Positions 8,407-17,511 are shown, numbered from the stretch's first letter. The stretch: 64,000 nt of DNA from JADJPO01 sp963825645 (GCA_963825645.1 CAWGTT010000002.1:310001-374000); one strand, 5' to 3'. The notes: generated by a model from the letters alone, not told the origin. Translations and numbers: made by a program.

Positions 8407-10019
8407 GATCCTGGTGGCCTATTCGCGACGCGCCGGGTGGGGTTCTCGTTCCGGTCTGTGTTGATGGTCATGATCTTTCCTGCGGCTGCTGTCCTTCCCC
8501 CTCGTGCTGCCGCAGAATGGGTAGGTCATGTCGATGCAGTCCGCTGCCTGGCCGGAGCCGGATCCGCTGATCGCAGCGGCGATCACGGGGATGTACGGTT
8601 CCCGGAAGACCGAGCGGCCCCTGGCGGTGCAGGTCCGGGATCGGTTGGGCCAGTGGCTGGCCGATGGGGAGTTCGCGGCCGCGTTTGGGGTTCGGGGTAG
8701 GCCGGGCTGGTCGCCGTCGCGGTTGGCGCTGGTGACCGTGTTGCAGCGGGCGGAGAAGCTGACCGACCGGCTGGCGGCCGAGGCGGTGCGCACTCGGATC
8801 TGAGCGACTGGACCGCCCGTTACGGCACCCCGATGACCGCGTGGCGGCCGCCGGCCTCCCAGGCCAGGCAGGACGAGCTGGCCGTCACCTACGCCCGGGA
8901 CGGGTACGCGCTGCTGGAGGCCGTCCACGACAAGACGGCACCAACCTGGCTGCGGGAACTGCCGGCCGTGGACGTGCTGCGACAGGTGCTGCTGGCGAAC
9001 TACACCCGCACCATCACCACCGGCGGCCGGGAGGTGATCAAGCGGCGGCAGAGCGAGCCCGAGGGCGATGGTCTGCCGCCTGGCCATACCCGGATCGCCT
9101 CCCCGTACGAGGTCGACGCCCGGTGGGGCGTCAAGCGGGACAGCTTCTGGCTGGGCTACAAGCTGCACGTCAGCGAAACCTGCGAGGACCAGCCAGAGTG
9201 CGGCTGCCCCGGCGTCGGCTCCGGCGAGGGCGGGACCGGCCGGGCTGGCCATGACAAGGCCTGCGCGGCACCGGCGTTCCCGAACCTGATCACCCACGTA
9301 GCCACCACCGACGCCACGGTCACCGACAACCAGATGACCGGCGTCATCGATGACGCGTTGGCGGGAAAGGCTCTGACCCCGGGACGGCACTACCTCGATT
9401 CGGGCTACCTCAGTGCTGCCCTGGTGGTGGCCGAGGCCGCCCGGCACGGCATCGCGCTGATCGGGCCGTTGCTGGCCGACACCTCCGCGCAGGCCCGCGC
9501 CGGCAACGGCTACGCCCGCGCTGACTTCACCATCGACTACGACGCCAAGACCGTCACCTGCCCACAGGGCACAATCGCGGCGTCCTGGACACCGTGCACC
9601 CAGCGCGGCAAGGACGCGATCGTGGTCCAGTTCGCCACCGCCGACTGCGGCCCCTGCCCCGCGAAAGCCTTGTGTACCACCGGGAAACGCCGCACCCTCA
9701 CCGTGCCGCCCCGCGACCTCGCCGAGGCCCAGGCCGCCGCCCGCACCGCCGAAACCACGATCGGGTTCCAGGCCGACTACGCCCGCCGCGCCGGCGTCGA
9801 AGGCACCATGCACCAGGCCGCCAGCCACGGCGCCCGCCGCGCCCGCTACCGCGGCCTGCCGAAAACCCGCCTCGACCACGTCTACATGGCCGCCGCCCTG
9901 AACCTCCTACGCCTGCACGCCTACTGGACCGGCACCCCACTGGACCGACGACGAACCAGCCACCTGGCACGCCTCCAACTCGCCCTCGCCGCGTAGCCAG
10001 CGAATGAGCCACCAGGATC
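8407..10019 (+). mobile_element. IS1182-like element with 20-bp terminal inverted repeats, internally deleted, inserted in SBP2
   Basis: The ends are GATCCTGGTGGCCTATTCGC (8407-8426) and, inverted, GATCCTGGTGGCTCATTCGC (10000-10019), with two mismatches. They split one binding-protein gene exactly, since SBP2 coding sequence resumes on each side. I could not find a clear target-site duplication. The transposase inside is broken, so the element is probably immobile by itself. Confidence 0.85.
8528..9996 (+). pseudogene. IS1182-family transposase, internal deletion
   Basis: The N-terminal piece 8528-8803 (MQSAAWPEPDPL, GRPGWSPSRLALVTVLQ, AEAVRTRI stop) is the family's N-terminal region. The C-terminal piece 8833-9996 has the catalytic part (SPYEVDARWGVKRD, LITHVATTDATVTD, YLDSGYLSA) and the Cys-rich CGPCPAKALC segment, ending VYMAAALNLLRL. 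Family members are continuous and have additional residues between these pieces. Here the second piece begins in another frame (RYGTPMTAW), so a stretch has been deleted with a frameshift near 8800. An intact copy elsewhere could still move it in trans. Confidence 0.8.
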
Positions 10020-11090
10020 CGTCACCGGGGACATAGCGGCACGATGCCGGGATCACCGTGGCGTCCCGCGGGGCACTCGACACCAACCCCTGGATCCGGG
10101 TCAGTGTTCCGGCCAGCGCGGTATCGGCGCGCATCCGCGCGTAGACCGGTTCGGCTGCACCACGTAGCGCATTCACCTGTGGCGGGGTAGCCGTGGCGAC
10201 CCGGGCGCCGGCCGCGCAGGCCGCGGCCGTCTGTTGTCGCACCCGGTCGGCGGCATGCACCGCCGACCAGGCCACGGCGTCCCGGCCCGCCTGCTCGACC
10301 CAGCCACGGGCGGCTGCATCCAGTTCGCCCAGCCGCCTCGCGTTCGCGAACACCGCTACCGTCCGTCGCCACGGCACGGCGTTGCCGGTCAGGAAGGGAA
10401 CGAAGGAGGCTTGGCTGTTGACCTGGTAGGTCCACCACATGGTTTCGAGCGCGTCCAGACCGTCAGTGGCCGGCGGCCGCGGAACGGTGAACACCTTCGG
10501 CTGCGCGCCCAGAGCAGCCAGACCCTCGGCCTGGATGGTGGAGCTGTACGTACCGATGGTCAGACCCGTGAAGTCACCGGGCGACAGCAGGGGCTTGGCC
10601 ACCGCGGCCGGCATCCGTAGCTCGTCGGCGAGCAATGCCAGGCCGGTCAGGCCCAACGGCGTCAGGCTGCCCAGCAGCTCCCCGGCCAGCGGATCATTCA
10701 CCACCGCCGCCTCGGCCGCGTACGAGGTGATGAGGAAGGGGCATGCAACGGCTGAAAGGCAGTGACCCCCACCACGTCGAAGGCACGGGTGCCGGACCAG
10801 CCCAGGTCCGCCTTCCCCGCCGCGACATCACGGATCACCCGCGGCTCGTTGCCGCCGCCGCCCCAGTCCGGCGCCACCTTGACCGTCAGCCGGCCACCGG
10901 ACAGCTCGCCGACCCGGTCCGCGAACCGGGCCACAGCCGGAGCACCCGACAGGTCCGTGCCGTCATTGCTGGCCAGCACCAGCACCCGCGGCGTACCAGA
11001 CCCACCGGACCGGTCACCCGCCGCCGTGCACCCTGCCGCCAGCAATGACGCCACGACCGCCGCTGCCGTCCACCATCGGTTCCGGTTCAT
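10020..11090 (-). pseudogene. SBP2, N-terminal part: DctP-type binding lipoprotein, frameshifted and IS-interrupted
   Basis: The start at 11090 (MNRNRWWTAAAVV) has a GGGAGGGG upstream and gives a lipoprotein signal ending SLLAAGC. The sequence follows SBP1 closely (SGGRLTVKVAP, DLGWSGTRAFD) up to FQPLHAP, where the frame breaks. Restoring one base in GGGG 10738-10741 gives the expected FLITSYAAEAAV and continues into NDPLAGELLGSLTPLG and the rest of the fold (ELRMPAAVAKPLL, TMWWTYQVNSQ). Coding ends at the IS border at 10020 and resumes at 8405. The IS insertion certainly breaks the gene; the frameshift may be a sequencing error. Confidence 0.8.
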
Positions 11091-11155
11091 CTGCCTTCCC
11101 CTCCCAGCCAGGTCCGGATCGCCTTCCACGGTGGCGGTCCGAGCCGCCTGGGGCA

Positions 11156-11194
11156 TCGGGAGTGACCCGGACGCCTGGTCAGGGTCACCCCTGA
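11156..11194. promoter_or_regulatory. Tandem 16-bp inverted repeats upstream of SBP2
   Basis: TCGGGAGTGACCCGGA (11156-11171) and TCAGGGTCACCCCTGA (11179-11194) start 23 bases apart. The second has perfect TCAGGG/CCCTGA arms, extendable to 7 bp. They lie 66-104 bases upstream of the SBP2 start and overlap the stop codon of the regulator gene upstream. The same pair geometry occurs at 6427-6465. Candidate regulator binding site; binding itself is inferred. Confidence 0.5.
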
Positions 11195-11832
11195 CGCAGG
11201 TAGGCCAGGACGGCGAGCACACGACGGTGCCCGTCGACGTCTTCGGCCAGCCCGAGCTTGGTGAACACCCGGCTGACGTGGGTCTCCACGGTCTTGGGCT
11301 GCAGCGTCAGCGCCTGACAGATCGAGCCGTTGGACCGGCCCTCGGCCATCAACGCAAGCACCTCGCGCTCGCGTGGAGTCAGGCCGTCGAGCGGGTCGTG
11401 CCGGCGTGCCCGGCCCAGCAGCCGCCTCACGATGGCCGGATCCACCACGCACTCACCGGCCACCACCCGGTGCAGCGCGTCGGAGAGCGTCGCCGCGTGC
11501 GCGATCCGGTCCTTGAGCAGGTATCCGACGGCGGTCGGGTTCTCCTGGACCAGGCGGATCGCGTACGAGGACTCCAGATACTGCGAAAGGACCAACACGG
11601 CCACCGTCGGGTACTCGGTACGGATCCGGCCGGCGGCCACGATGCCCTCGTCGGAATGGCCCGGCGGCATCCGGATGTCGACGATCGCGGCGTCCGGCTG
11701 TACCTGCCCCACCAGGCGCAGCAGCGCCTCGGCGTCCCCGGCCTCGCCGACGGTCTCGATCCCCGCCTCGGCGAGCAGTGTGGCCAGGCCGCTGCGGATC
11801 AGGACGGCGTCGTCGGCGATCACGACACGCAC
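11185..11832 (-). CDS. NarL/LuxR-family response regulator (RR2)
   Basis: A 215-residue regulator. The receiver has VVIADD, phospho-acceptor Asp in VDIRMPPGHSDEG, VLVLSQYLE and YLLKDR. The HTH is canonical: LTPREREVLALMAEGRSN, then QPKTVETHVSRVFTKLGL. The PPGHSDEG loop is characteristic of regulators paired with HisKA_3 kinases in actinomycetes. Its start overlaps the end of the upstream kinase by 13 bases, and the binding protein SBP2 follows 94 bases downstream with the tandem repeats in the gap. Confidence 0.92.
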   Translation of the reverse strand: MRVVIADDAVLIRSGLATLLAEAGIETVGEAGDAEALLRLVGQVQPDAAIVDIRMPPGHSDEGIVAAGRIRTEYPTVAVLVLSQYLESSYAIRLVQENPTAVGYLLKDRIAHAATLSDALHRVVAGECVVDPAIVRRLLGRARRHDPLDGLTPREREVLALMAEGRSNGSICQALTLQPKTVETHVSRVFTKLGLAEDVDGHRRVLAVLAYLRQG

Positions 11833-13341
11833 GGCAACTCCAGCCTCACCCGGGTACCTCCGCGGTGTGGCTCCACCACGAGCTCGCCGGCCAGCGCCCG
11901 TACTTGGTCGCCGAGATCCGTGACGACAGGCCGGGAGCCCGGCGGGGCGCCGTCCTGCAGGTCGACCCGCAGCGTGCCGCCGATCTCACCACCGGACACC
12001 CGAAGGTGCCCGGCACCGAGACGGCGCGCCTCGGCGATCGCCGCCGCAACCACCAGGTAGGCCGTGGTCTCCACCGTCCCGGTGTACCGCGCGGGTCGGC
12101 AGCGCGTCCACGGTGATTGCCAAATCCGTCGAGGCCTCCGCGAGATCGGCAAAGGCACCGGCGAGCCCCGCGTCGGCGAGCACGGCCGGGTAGATGCCCC
12201 GGGCCACCCGCCGCAGCTCATCGACGGCGGCCCGGGTGAGCGCGACCGCCCGGCCGGCGCACGCGGCGTCCTCGGCGCGTCCGCCGGCGTCGGCGCGGGC
12301 GGCGAGCATGCGCACCAGCAGGGCGAGGGGCCCGGCGTCGGCTCCAGGTCGGGGATCGGCGCGCCGTCGGCGGTGACGAACTCCCCGCGTCCGGTCGCCC
12401 AGTACCGCACCTCCAGATCTGGATCCGGAAGCGCCTCACCCAGCGCCCTGGCCAGCGCCCCGGGGCGGGCGCGGCGGCCAGAAGCCCAGCCAGCCGTGCC
12501 AGGCGCAGACTCAACCGCCACTGCAGCAGATCGCGGACCGCGACGGCAGCCAACCCCAGGGCACCGGCCTGCGCCAGCAGGAACAGGCGAGGTAGGCCGG
12601 CCGCGTCGCCGACTCCGGGACCGCGACCCGCAGCCCCACCGGCCCGGCCAGCCCGGTCACGAGTGCCGCCGCCGCCACCCGCGCCCACGTCGAGGCCCAG
12701 GTGGCCCGCCGCGGGGTTCGGCCGCGACCGGGCGTACGAGGACCAGGCACGACAAGCAGCGCCACCCCGGCGACGACGGCCGCGGCCAGCAGAACCGAAC
12801 CCGCGCCGTCCAGGAGCTCTCCACCGCGGGACATCCCGGGCAGTGACACCGGGTTGTGGTCACAACGGCGCCAGCAGTCCGGGTCGAGGAACGGGTCGAC
12901 CAGCAGCACTCTGGCACCCGCTGCCAACACTCCGCCGGCCACGGCCAGGACGACGCTGGCTCGCGCCCAGGACTGCCTGCGCCACGGGAGCGCACCGGCG
13001 AGCAGCAGAGCGGGAAGGACTCGGGACCACGCGTCCGCTGCGGTTCCCAGAACAGGCGGCCCCGAGGCCCACCCCGCCAGCTCGGGCACCAGCCAGGTCG
13101 CGCCGGCCACGGCCAGCACCACGGCACGCGGGCTCGCCGGGATCAGGGCCGCCGTCATCAGCAGGCCAAGAGCCGCAACGACCTCCAGCCAGAGCAACGG
13201 CGGCCAGGTTCCGCCGTAGGTGGTCTGTGCGGGAACACGCACCACGGACAGGCTCAGCCCCAACACGGCCCCGCCGACCGGCCACGCCAGCCACCGCGCC
13301 GCTGCCGCTTGCGGTGGGTCGCGTCCGATCCAACCGGTCAT
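11820..13341 (-). pseudogene. Sensor histidine kinase remnant, multiple frameshifts and H-box deletion (HK4)
   Basis: The start at 13341 overlaps the previous kinase by 4 bases. The N-terminal ~200 residues are membrane segments (WLAWPVGGAVLGLSLSVV, LLWLEVVAALGLLMTAAL, VLPALLLAGALPW). The frame then changes near 12600, 12465, 12325 and 12085. Pieced together, the order is membrane region, a GAF-like segment (GEFVTADGAPIPDLEP), the end of DHp (AVDELRRVARGIYPAVLADAG) and an ATPase-like end (TAYLVVAAAIAEARR ... GGTRVRLELP). The stretch that should hold LHDGAQQ is absent between the GAF-like segment and DHp. The N-box Asn and the DxGxG box are also absent. Unlike its neighbours, this kinase seems beyond function. 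Confidence 0.75.
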
Positions 13342-14699
13342 GGCAGTGGCACCCGGATCCGTACCAGCGTGCCGCCACTGGGCCCCGGGCCCACCGCCAG
13401 AGCGCCGTCGACCGCCGCCAAGCGGTCCACCAGACCGGCCAGACCGCCACCCGGGGTCACCCGCGCGCCACCCACACCGTTGTCGCAGACCGCCGCAACG
13501 AGCTCCCCGGGCAGGGCGGCCACCTCGACCGACGCCGCGGTGGCCGAGGCATGCTTGGTGAGGTTGGCGAGCGCCTCGGCGCAGGCGTACCAGAGCGCGG
13601 TCTCGGTGGCCTCCGGGAACCGGTCGCACGAAGCGGTGACCGTGACCGGCACGGGGCTGTGATCGCCGAGCTCGGTCAGCGCCACCGCCAACCCGTAATC
13701 GGACAGGGTCCGTGGGTGGAGCCCCCGCGCCAGCTGCGCCAGGTCGTCCTGGGTGCGGTCCACCTCGTCCAGGCAGGTACTCGCCAACTGCCGCATCGTG
13801 GCGTCACCGCGCTCCCTCACGGCCTGGAGCGCCTCGGCCACCTGATCGAGGTAGCGCTGCGCGCCGTCGGCAAGAACCCGTTCCAGCCTCTGCCGTTCCG
13901 CGACCGCGGCCGTGACCAGCCGCGCCCGGGACGCACGCACCTCCTCGACTCTCTCGGCCAGGCCGGCCTGCAGGGCGGCATTGGACTCCAGCAGAGCGAC
14001 GGCAGTGGCCAACGAGGCCGATGTCCCCGAGCGTCCGGGGACGCCGGGGGTATCCCGCGCGGCCGCCTCTCGTCGCAGGGCCGCCAGGGTCTGTTCCGGT
14101 GTTCCGTCGGACAGCTCGATCACCGCGTCGGTCTCCCGAGCCGGTCGACCCACCAGGCCGGCCAGCAGCACCAGCGCGGCCACCAGGATCAGGACGTCGT
14201 ACCCCGCCGTCACCGTTCCTGCTGCCGCCGGGCCGGGCCACGCCGACCGCGCCAGCGTCGGCAGCGCCAGACTGCCCGCCAGCGCCAGCGCAGCCCGCAT
14301 CGAGGTGGCGGCGAGCCGGCGCCGTCCCAACGGTGCACCGGCCCGCACCCACAGCGCCTGCCCCCCGATCGCCACCGCGAACGGGAGGGCGACGGCAGGG
14401 TACGTGCCTAACGCGGGCGCCAAGGCCCCCACCCACGAGAGCGCCACCAGGACGCGCGCACCGCGGCCCGGCAGACGGCCGTCCGGGTAGGCCAGGACGG
14501 CGTGCAGCACGAGCGGGCGGTGGATCAGCAGAGCCTGGTCGCTGAGGTCACCGGCGAACCACGCGGCCGCCGCGAGCATCACCAGCACCGCGTAGCGGCG
14601 CGACGTCGTCCAGGCCACCCCCGCAACGGCGGCCAGACCCAGCCCGGCGACCACGTCGAACCAACCGAGCCAACCGAGCCAACCGAGCACGCCGCTCAC
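13338..14699 (-). CDS. Histidine-kinase-like ATPase lacking the phospho-acceptor His (HK-B1)
   Basis: A 453-residue membrane protein starting GTG, with a 4-base overlap to the receiver gene upstream. Residues 12-185 contain several hydrophobic segments, and the start carries a GWLGWLGW repeat. The coiled DHp region is recognisable (VEEVRASRARLV, AERQRLERVLADGAQRYL), but the His of the usual DLHDG is Ala277 (VLADG). The catalytic domain keeps its ATP-binding boxes: N box AEALANLTKHA with its Asn, and G1 box CDNGVGGA, then GGLAGLVDRLAAVDG. It could therefore bind ATP but not phosphorylate itself. In the same gene string a kinase with the opposite defect is present (15742-17472), suggesting trans-phosphorylation in a heterodimer. 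Confidence 0.85.
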   Translation of the reverse strand: MSGVLGWLGWLGWFDVVAGLGLAAVAGVAWTTSRRYAVLVMLAAAAWFAGDLSDQALLIHRPLVLHAVLAYPDGRLPGRGARVLVALSWVGALAPALGTYPAVALPFAVAIGGQALWVRAGAPLGRRRLAATSMRAALALAGSLALPTLARSAWPGPAAAGTVTAGYDVLILVAALVLLAGLVGRPARETDAVIELSDGTPEQTLAALRREAAARDTPGVPGRSGTSASLATAVALLESNAALQAGLAERVEEVRASRARLVTAAVAERQRLERVLADGAQRYLDQVAEALQAVRERGDATMRQLASTCLDEVDRTQDDLAQLARGLHPRTLSDYGLAVALTELGDHSPVPVTVTASCDRFPEATETALWYACAEALANLTKHASATAASVEVAALPGELVAAVCDNGVGGARVTPGGGLAGLVDRLAAVDGALAVGPGPSGGTLVRIRVPLP

Positions 14700-15049
14700 C
14701 CCACGATCGCGGTGACCGCAGCGCCGGACAGCTCGTCCTTGGCCAGGAAACCGACCACCGGACTGTCCCGGACCCGCCGCCGCAGGTCGGCGATCGGCCG
14801 GCTCGAGACCAGCACCACCACGGGAGGGTCCGGCAGACCGGCCAGCTGCCGAGCGATGGTGAAGCCGTCGGTATCGGGCAGGTGGACGTCGAGCAGCACG
14901 ATGCCGGGGCCAAGGGCAGCAGCGGCGGCCACCGCGCTCTCGCCGTCCGCGGCTTCTCCGACGACGTCGAACCCCTCGCTCTCCAGCAGAACGCGCGCGA
15001 CCGCGCGGAACCCGTCATGATCGTCGACGATCAGGACGCGTGGGCGCAT
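14696..15049 (-). CDS. Stand-alone receiver domain protein (no output domain)
   Basis: About 117 residues from MRPRVLIVDD. A complete receiver: acidic pair (IVDDHD), phospho-acceptor Asp in LLDVHLPDTDGF, Ser-Ser at the switch (VLVSSR) and a Lys in FLAKDEL. It stops directly after the receiver with no DNA-binding domain. Its stop overlaps the GTG of HK-B1 (GTGA). Single-domain receivers act as phosphate sinks, relays or allosteric partners. The location between RR3 and HK-B1 suggests it serves this kinase set. Confidence 0.85.
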   Translation of the reverse strand: MRPRVLIVDDHDGFRAVARVLLESEGFDVVGEAADGESAVAAAAALGPGIVLLDVHLPDTDGFTIARQLAGLPDPPVVVLVSSRPIADLRRRVRDSPVVGFLAKDELSGAAVTAIVG

Positions 15050-15083
15050 GCTCGCAGTGTCGCCCCGCATCGCGCTCCCGTCA

Positions 15084-15099
15084 TCAGGGTTGACCCCGA
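15084..15099. promoter_or_regulatory. Single copy of the 16-bp inverted repeat
   Basis: TCAGGGTTGACCCCGA fits TCAGGG-N4-CCCTGA with one mismatch. It lies in the 57-base gap between RR3 and the receiver-only gene. No partner element is visible 22-23 bases away. Confidence 0.4.
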
Positions 15100-15106
15100 G
15101 GATGGG

Positions 15107-15751
15107 CTAGGCACGCAGGAACGCGATCACCGCCAGCACCCGTCGGTTGTCCTCGATGGACTCCTCAAGACGCAGCTTCTCGAAGATCCGTCGCACGTGG
15201 CCTTCCACGGTCTTCTCGCTGAGGAACAGTCGCTGGCCGATCGTGCGGTTGGACCGGCCCTCGGCCATCAGCGCGAGCACGTCCCGCTCCCGGCCGGTCA
15301 GCGACGCCAGCGAACCCACCAGGGAGGGTCGCCCGAACAGCTGGGCGGCGATGCTCGGGTCCACCACGCACTCACCCGCAGCGATCCGCTGCAGCGTGTC
15401 GACCAGGACCGCGACATGGGAGACCCGGTCTTTCAGCAGATACCCGATCCCGCCCGGGAAACGTTCCAGCAGCCGCATCGCGTAGGCCACCTCGAGGTAC
15501 TGCGAGAGCACCAGCACGCCCATCTCCGGGTGCCGGGCGCGCAGCTCGTCGGCGACCCGCAGACCTTCGTCGCTGAACGACGGGGGCAACCGGATGTCCA
15601 CCACGGCGACGTCCGGCCGGCTGCTGGCCACCTCGGCCAGGAAGGCCTCGGCCTCGCCGAGTGAGGCAGTCACGTCCATGCCGGCCTCGATCAACAGCCG
15701 GGCCAACCCCTCCCGAAGCAAGACGTGATCGTCCAGCAGTGCTACTCGCAT
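15107..15751 (-). CDS. NarL/LuxR-family response regulator (RR3)
   Basis: A 214-residue regulator starting MRVALLDDH. The start is chosen because the receiver begins there; the longer frame upstream is the kinase gene's shadow. It has acidic LLDDH, phospho-acceptor Asp in VDIRLPPSFSDEG, VLVLSQYLE and YLLKDRVSH. The HTH is LTGRERDVLALMAEGRSN with SEKTVEGHVRRIFEKLRL. It overlaps the kinase HK3 by 10 bases, so the two are translationally coupled and HK3/RR3 is the obvious cognate pair. Confidence 0.92.
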   Translation of the reverse strand: MRVALLDDHVLLREGLARLLIEAGMDVTASLGEAEAFLAEVASSRPDVAVVDIRLPPSFSDEGLRVADELRARHPEMGVLVLSQYLEVAYAMRLLERFPGGIGYLLKDRVSHVAVLVDTLQRIAAGECVVDPSIAAQLFGRPSLVGSLASLTGRERDVLALMAEGRSNRTIGQRLFLSEKTVEGHVRRIFEKLRLEESIEDNRRVLAVIAFLRA

Positions 15752-17472
15752 GGCAGCACCACCGTCAGCTCGGAACCTCCCTGCGCCGGCCCGTGCGAGA
15801 CCGAGAACCGGCCTCCGACCAGTGCCACCTGATCGGCCAGGACGGGCGACATCGGTGACCCGGAAGCGTCGCCGAAACCTCTTGACCCGCAACGGACGAT
15901 GACGCCGATCGAGAGCTTGTCCCGGCGCAGCACCACCTCGACCGGGCCGCCCCGGTCACGAGGCGGCTTTACCTGCTCGGCCACCACCGAGTAGGCGATC
16001 CAGCCGGCGAGCGGGCTCACCCGATGCTCGTCCCCTTCCGCACCGTCCCAGCCTTCGGCGAGGAACAGCGCCCCCGAGCGCTCGGTCACCCCACGCACCG
16101 CCTCCACCAGACCGACCGCGCGCAGCGACGACGCGGCCATCCCGTGGGCCAGGTCGCGCAGCTGGGTGAGCGCCACCTGGGTGGCCGCGTCCGCCTCGTC
16201 GGCGGCCGCGACCACCGACGGCGTTCCCAGCCGGTCGCCGAGCGAGCGAAGCAGGCCCAGGGTGAACCGCAGAGCGACCAGGCGCTGTTGCGCCCCGTCG
16301 TGCAGATCCCGTTCCAAGCCCACCCGGGTGACGTAGGCGGCTCCCGCCGCGAGGTGGCGTGCGGTACTCAACTCGGCAACGCGTACCCGCTCCCCGGCCT
16401 GGATTCGCTCGACGTCCAGGTGCAGCCGCGCCCGGTCCAGCACAGCGCCCATGACCTCGGCGTCCGGTGTCCGACCTGGGGCAGAGGTCACCGCAGCCAG
16501 CGTGACCCCACCATCGGTGAGCAAGGTGGTGGTCGGCGCCCCCGCATCCACCACCACCCCCGAACGGTCCACCCATCCCTCCCCCACGGGGTAGAGCACC
16601 CGCAGACCGACGTCGCCCAGGGCTTCGCGGAGCAGGGTCTCGACCTGCGGCGGCTCGACGGTGGACGACAAGAGGGTGGCTCGGGCCACCGTCTGCAGTG
16701 CTCGCCGGGCAAGCCACCCGGCCCTGGCCTCCGCCGCGACGAACCCGATGATCGCCAGGGCGAGGACGGCGTGGGTGGCGTGTCCCGGCGAGGATCCTGG
16801 ACCTATCGCCGCTAGGACGCCGGAATCCGTTGCGGCACAGGTGAGAACGGCCGTCACGGTGCCGGTTGGGTACCGCGGCGTCCGGGCACGGTCGCCTCGC
16901 CACATCGTCAGCGCGACCGCCAACAGGCAGGCGGTCGCAGCGACCGCGGCGGCGATCCGAACCAGCGCATCCGCGGAGCCACCACCGGCGAAGGCCACCA
17001 GATCCGCGGGGCAGTCTGGGCAGCCGGACTGCCGCGGGTCGGCGACCGCGGCGCTGATCGGCCCGGTCAGGACTGCCGCAGCACCGGCGATCACCACGGC
17101 CGCAGGCCGCAGCAGCCCGATCCGGCCGGCCCTTCCTGGCAAAGCCCCGGCCATGAAGAGCGGGAGGAAGGCGCCGGAACAGACCAGACCGATGGTGAAG
17201 ATCACCGCTTCGGGAGCGGCTGGGTTGGCCCATTCGGCCGCGAGCCAACCGGCCCCCGCCGCCCCGACCAGCCACCGACCCGGCCGGGTCGGCATCCGGA
17301 GCCCGCCGAGGCCAACCAACCCGGCTCCGGCCATCACCGTGACGGCCTGTCCGAGCAGCGACGAGCCGACCACGGCGAAGCTCACCGCCCGCGGCCAGCA
17401 CTGCGGCCGTGACCGCAGCCAGGCCGAGGGCGGACAGCCCCCAGCCCACCAACCGGTCCATCGACCGAGCAT
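15742..17472 (-). CDS. Sensor histidine kinase with intact His but degenerate ATPase (HK3)
   Basis: A kinase of about 576 residues. N-terminal half: several hydrophobic helices (WLVGAAGAGWLAAEWA, AVIFTIGLVCSGAFLPLF, AAVVIAGAAAVLTG) and a GAF-like segment. The H-box is perfect (GLERDLHDGAQQRLVALRF; His about 391), followed by LRDLAHGMAASSL. The ATPase part is abnormal: VVAEQVKPPRD has Pro where the N-box Asn belongs, the DxGxG motif is missing (VIVRCGSRGFG), and only the GGRFSVSH / GGSELTVVLP tail fits. The very N-terminus is probably frameshifted at CCC 17388-17390: the other frame from 17461 gives a better first helix (WGLSALGLAAVTAAVLA). It starts the long minus-strand string and diverges from SBP3. 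Confidence 0.82.
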   Translation of the reverse strand: MLGRWTGWWAGGCPPSAWLRSRPQCWPRAVSFAVVGSSLLGQAVTVMAGAGLVGLGGLRMPTRPGRWLVGAAGAGWLAAEWANPAAPEAVIFTIGLVCSGAFLPLFMAGALPGRAGRIGLLRPAAVVIAGAAAVLTGPISAAVADPRQSGCPDCPADLVAFAGGGSADALVRIAAAVAATACLLAVALTMWRGDRARTPRYPTGTVTAVLTCAATDSGVLAAIGPGSSPGHATHAVLALAIIGFVAAEARAGWLARRALQTVARATLLSSTVEPPQVETLLREALGDVGLRVLYPVGEGWVDRSGVVVDAGAPTTTLLTDGGVTLAAVTSAPGRTPDAEVMGAVLDRARLHLDVERIQAGERVRVAELSTARHLAAGAAYVTRVGLERDLHDGAQQRLVALRFTLGLLRSLGDRLGTPSVVAAADEADAATQVALTQLRDLAHGMAASSLRAVGLVEAVRGVTERSGALFLAEGWDGAEGDEHRVSPLAGWIAYSVVAEQVKPPRDRGGPVEVVLRRDKLSIGVIVRCGSRGFGDASGSPMSPVLADQVALVGGRFSVSHGPAQGGSELTVVLPCE

Positions 17473-17473
17473 C

Positions 17474-17511
17474 TCAGCGTCACCCCGGTCGGAGAAGAGG
17501 GTCACCCCTCT
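17474..17511. promoter_or_regulatory. Divergent promoter region with tandem 16-bp inverted repeats
   Basis: The 91-base gap between HK3 (minus) and SBP3 (plus) holds TCAGCGTCACCCCGGT (17474-17489) and AGAGGGTCACCCCTCT (17496-17511), 22 bases apart. The second has perfect AGAGGG/CCCTCT arms around TCAC. A site here could govern both directions at once: the kinase string and the binding protein. Confidence 0.5.

Noticed and set aside
14662..14690. Short 9-bp tandem repeat (CCAACCGAG x3) as a regulatory repeat
   Set aside because: It lies inside the HK-B1 coding start and simply encodes GWLGWLGW.
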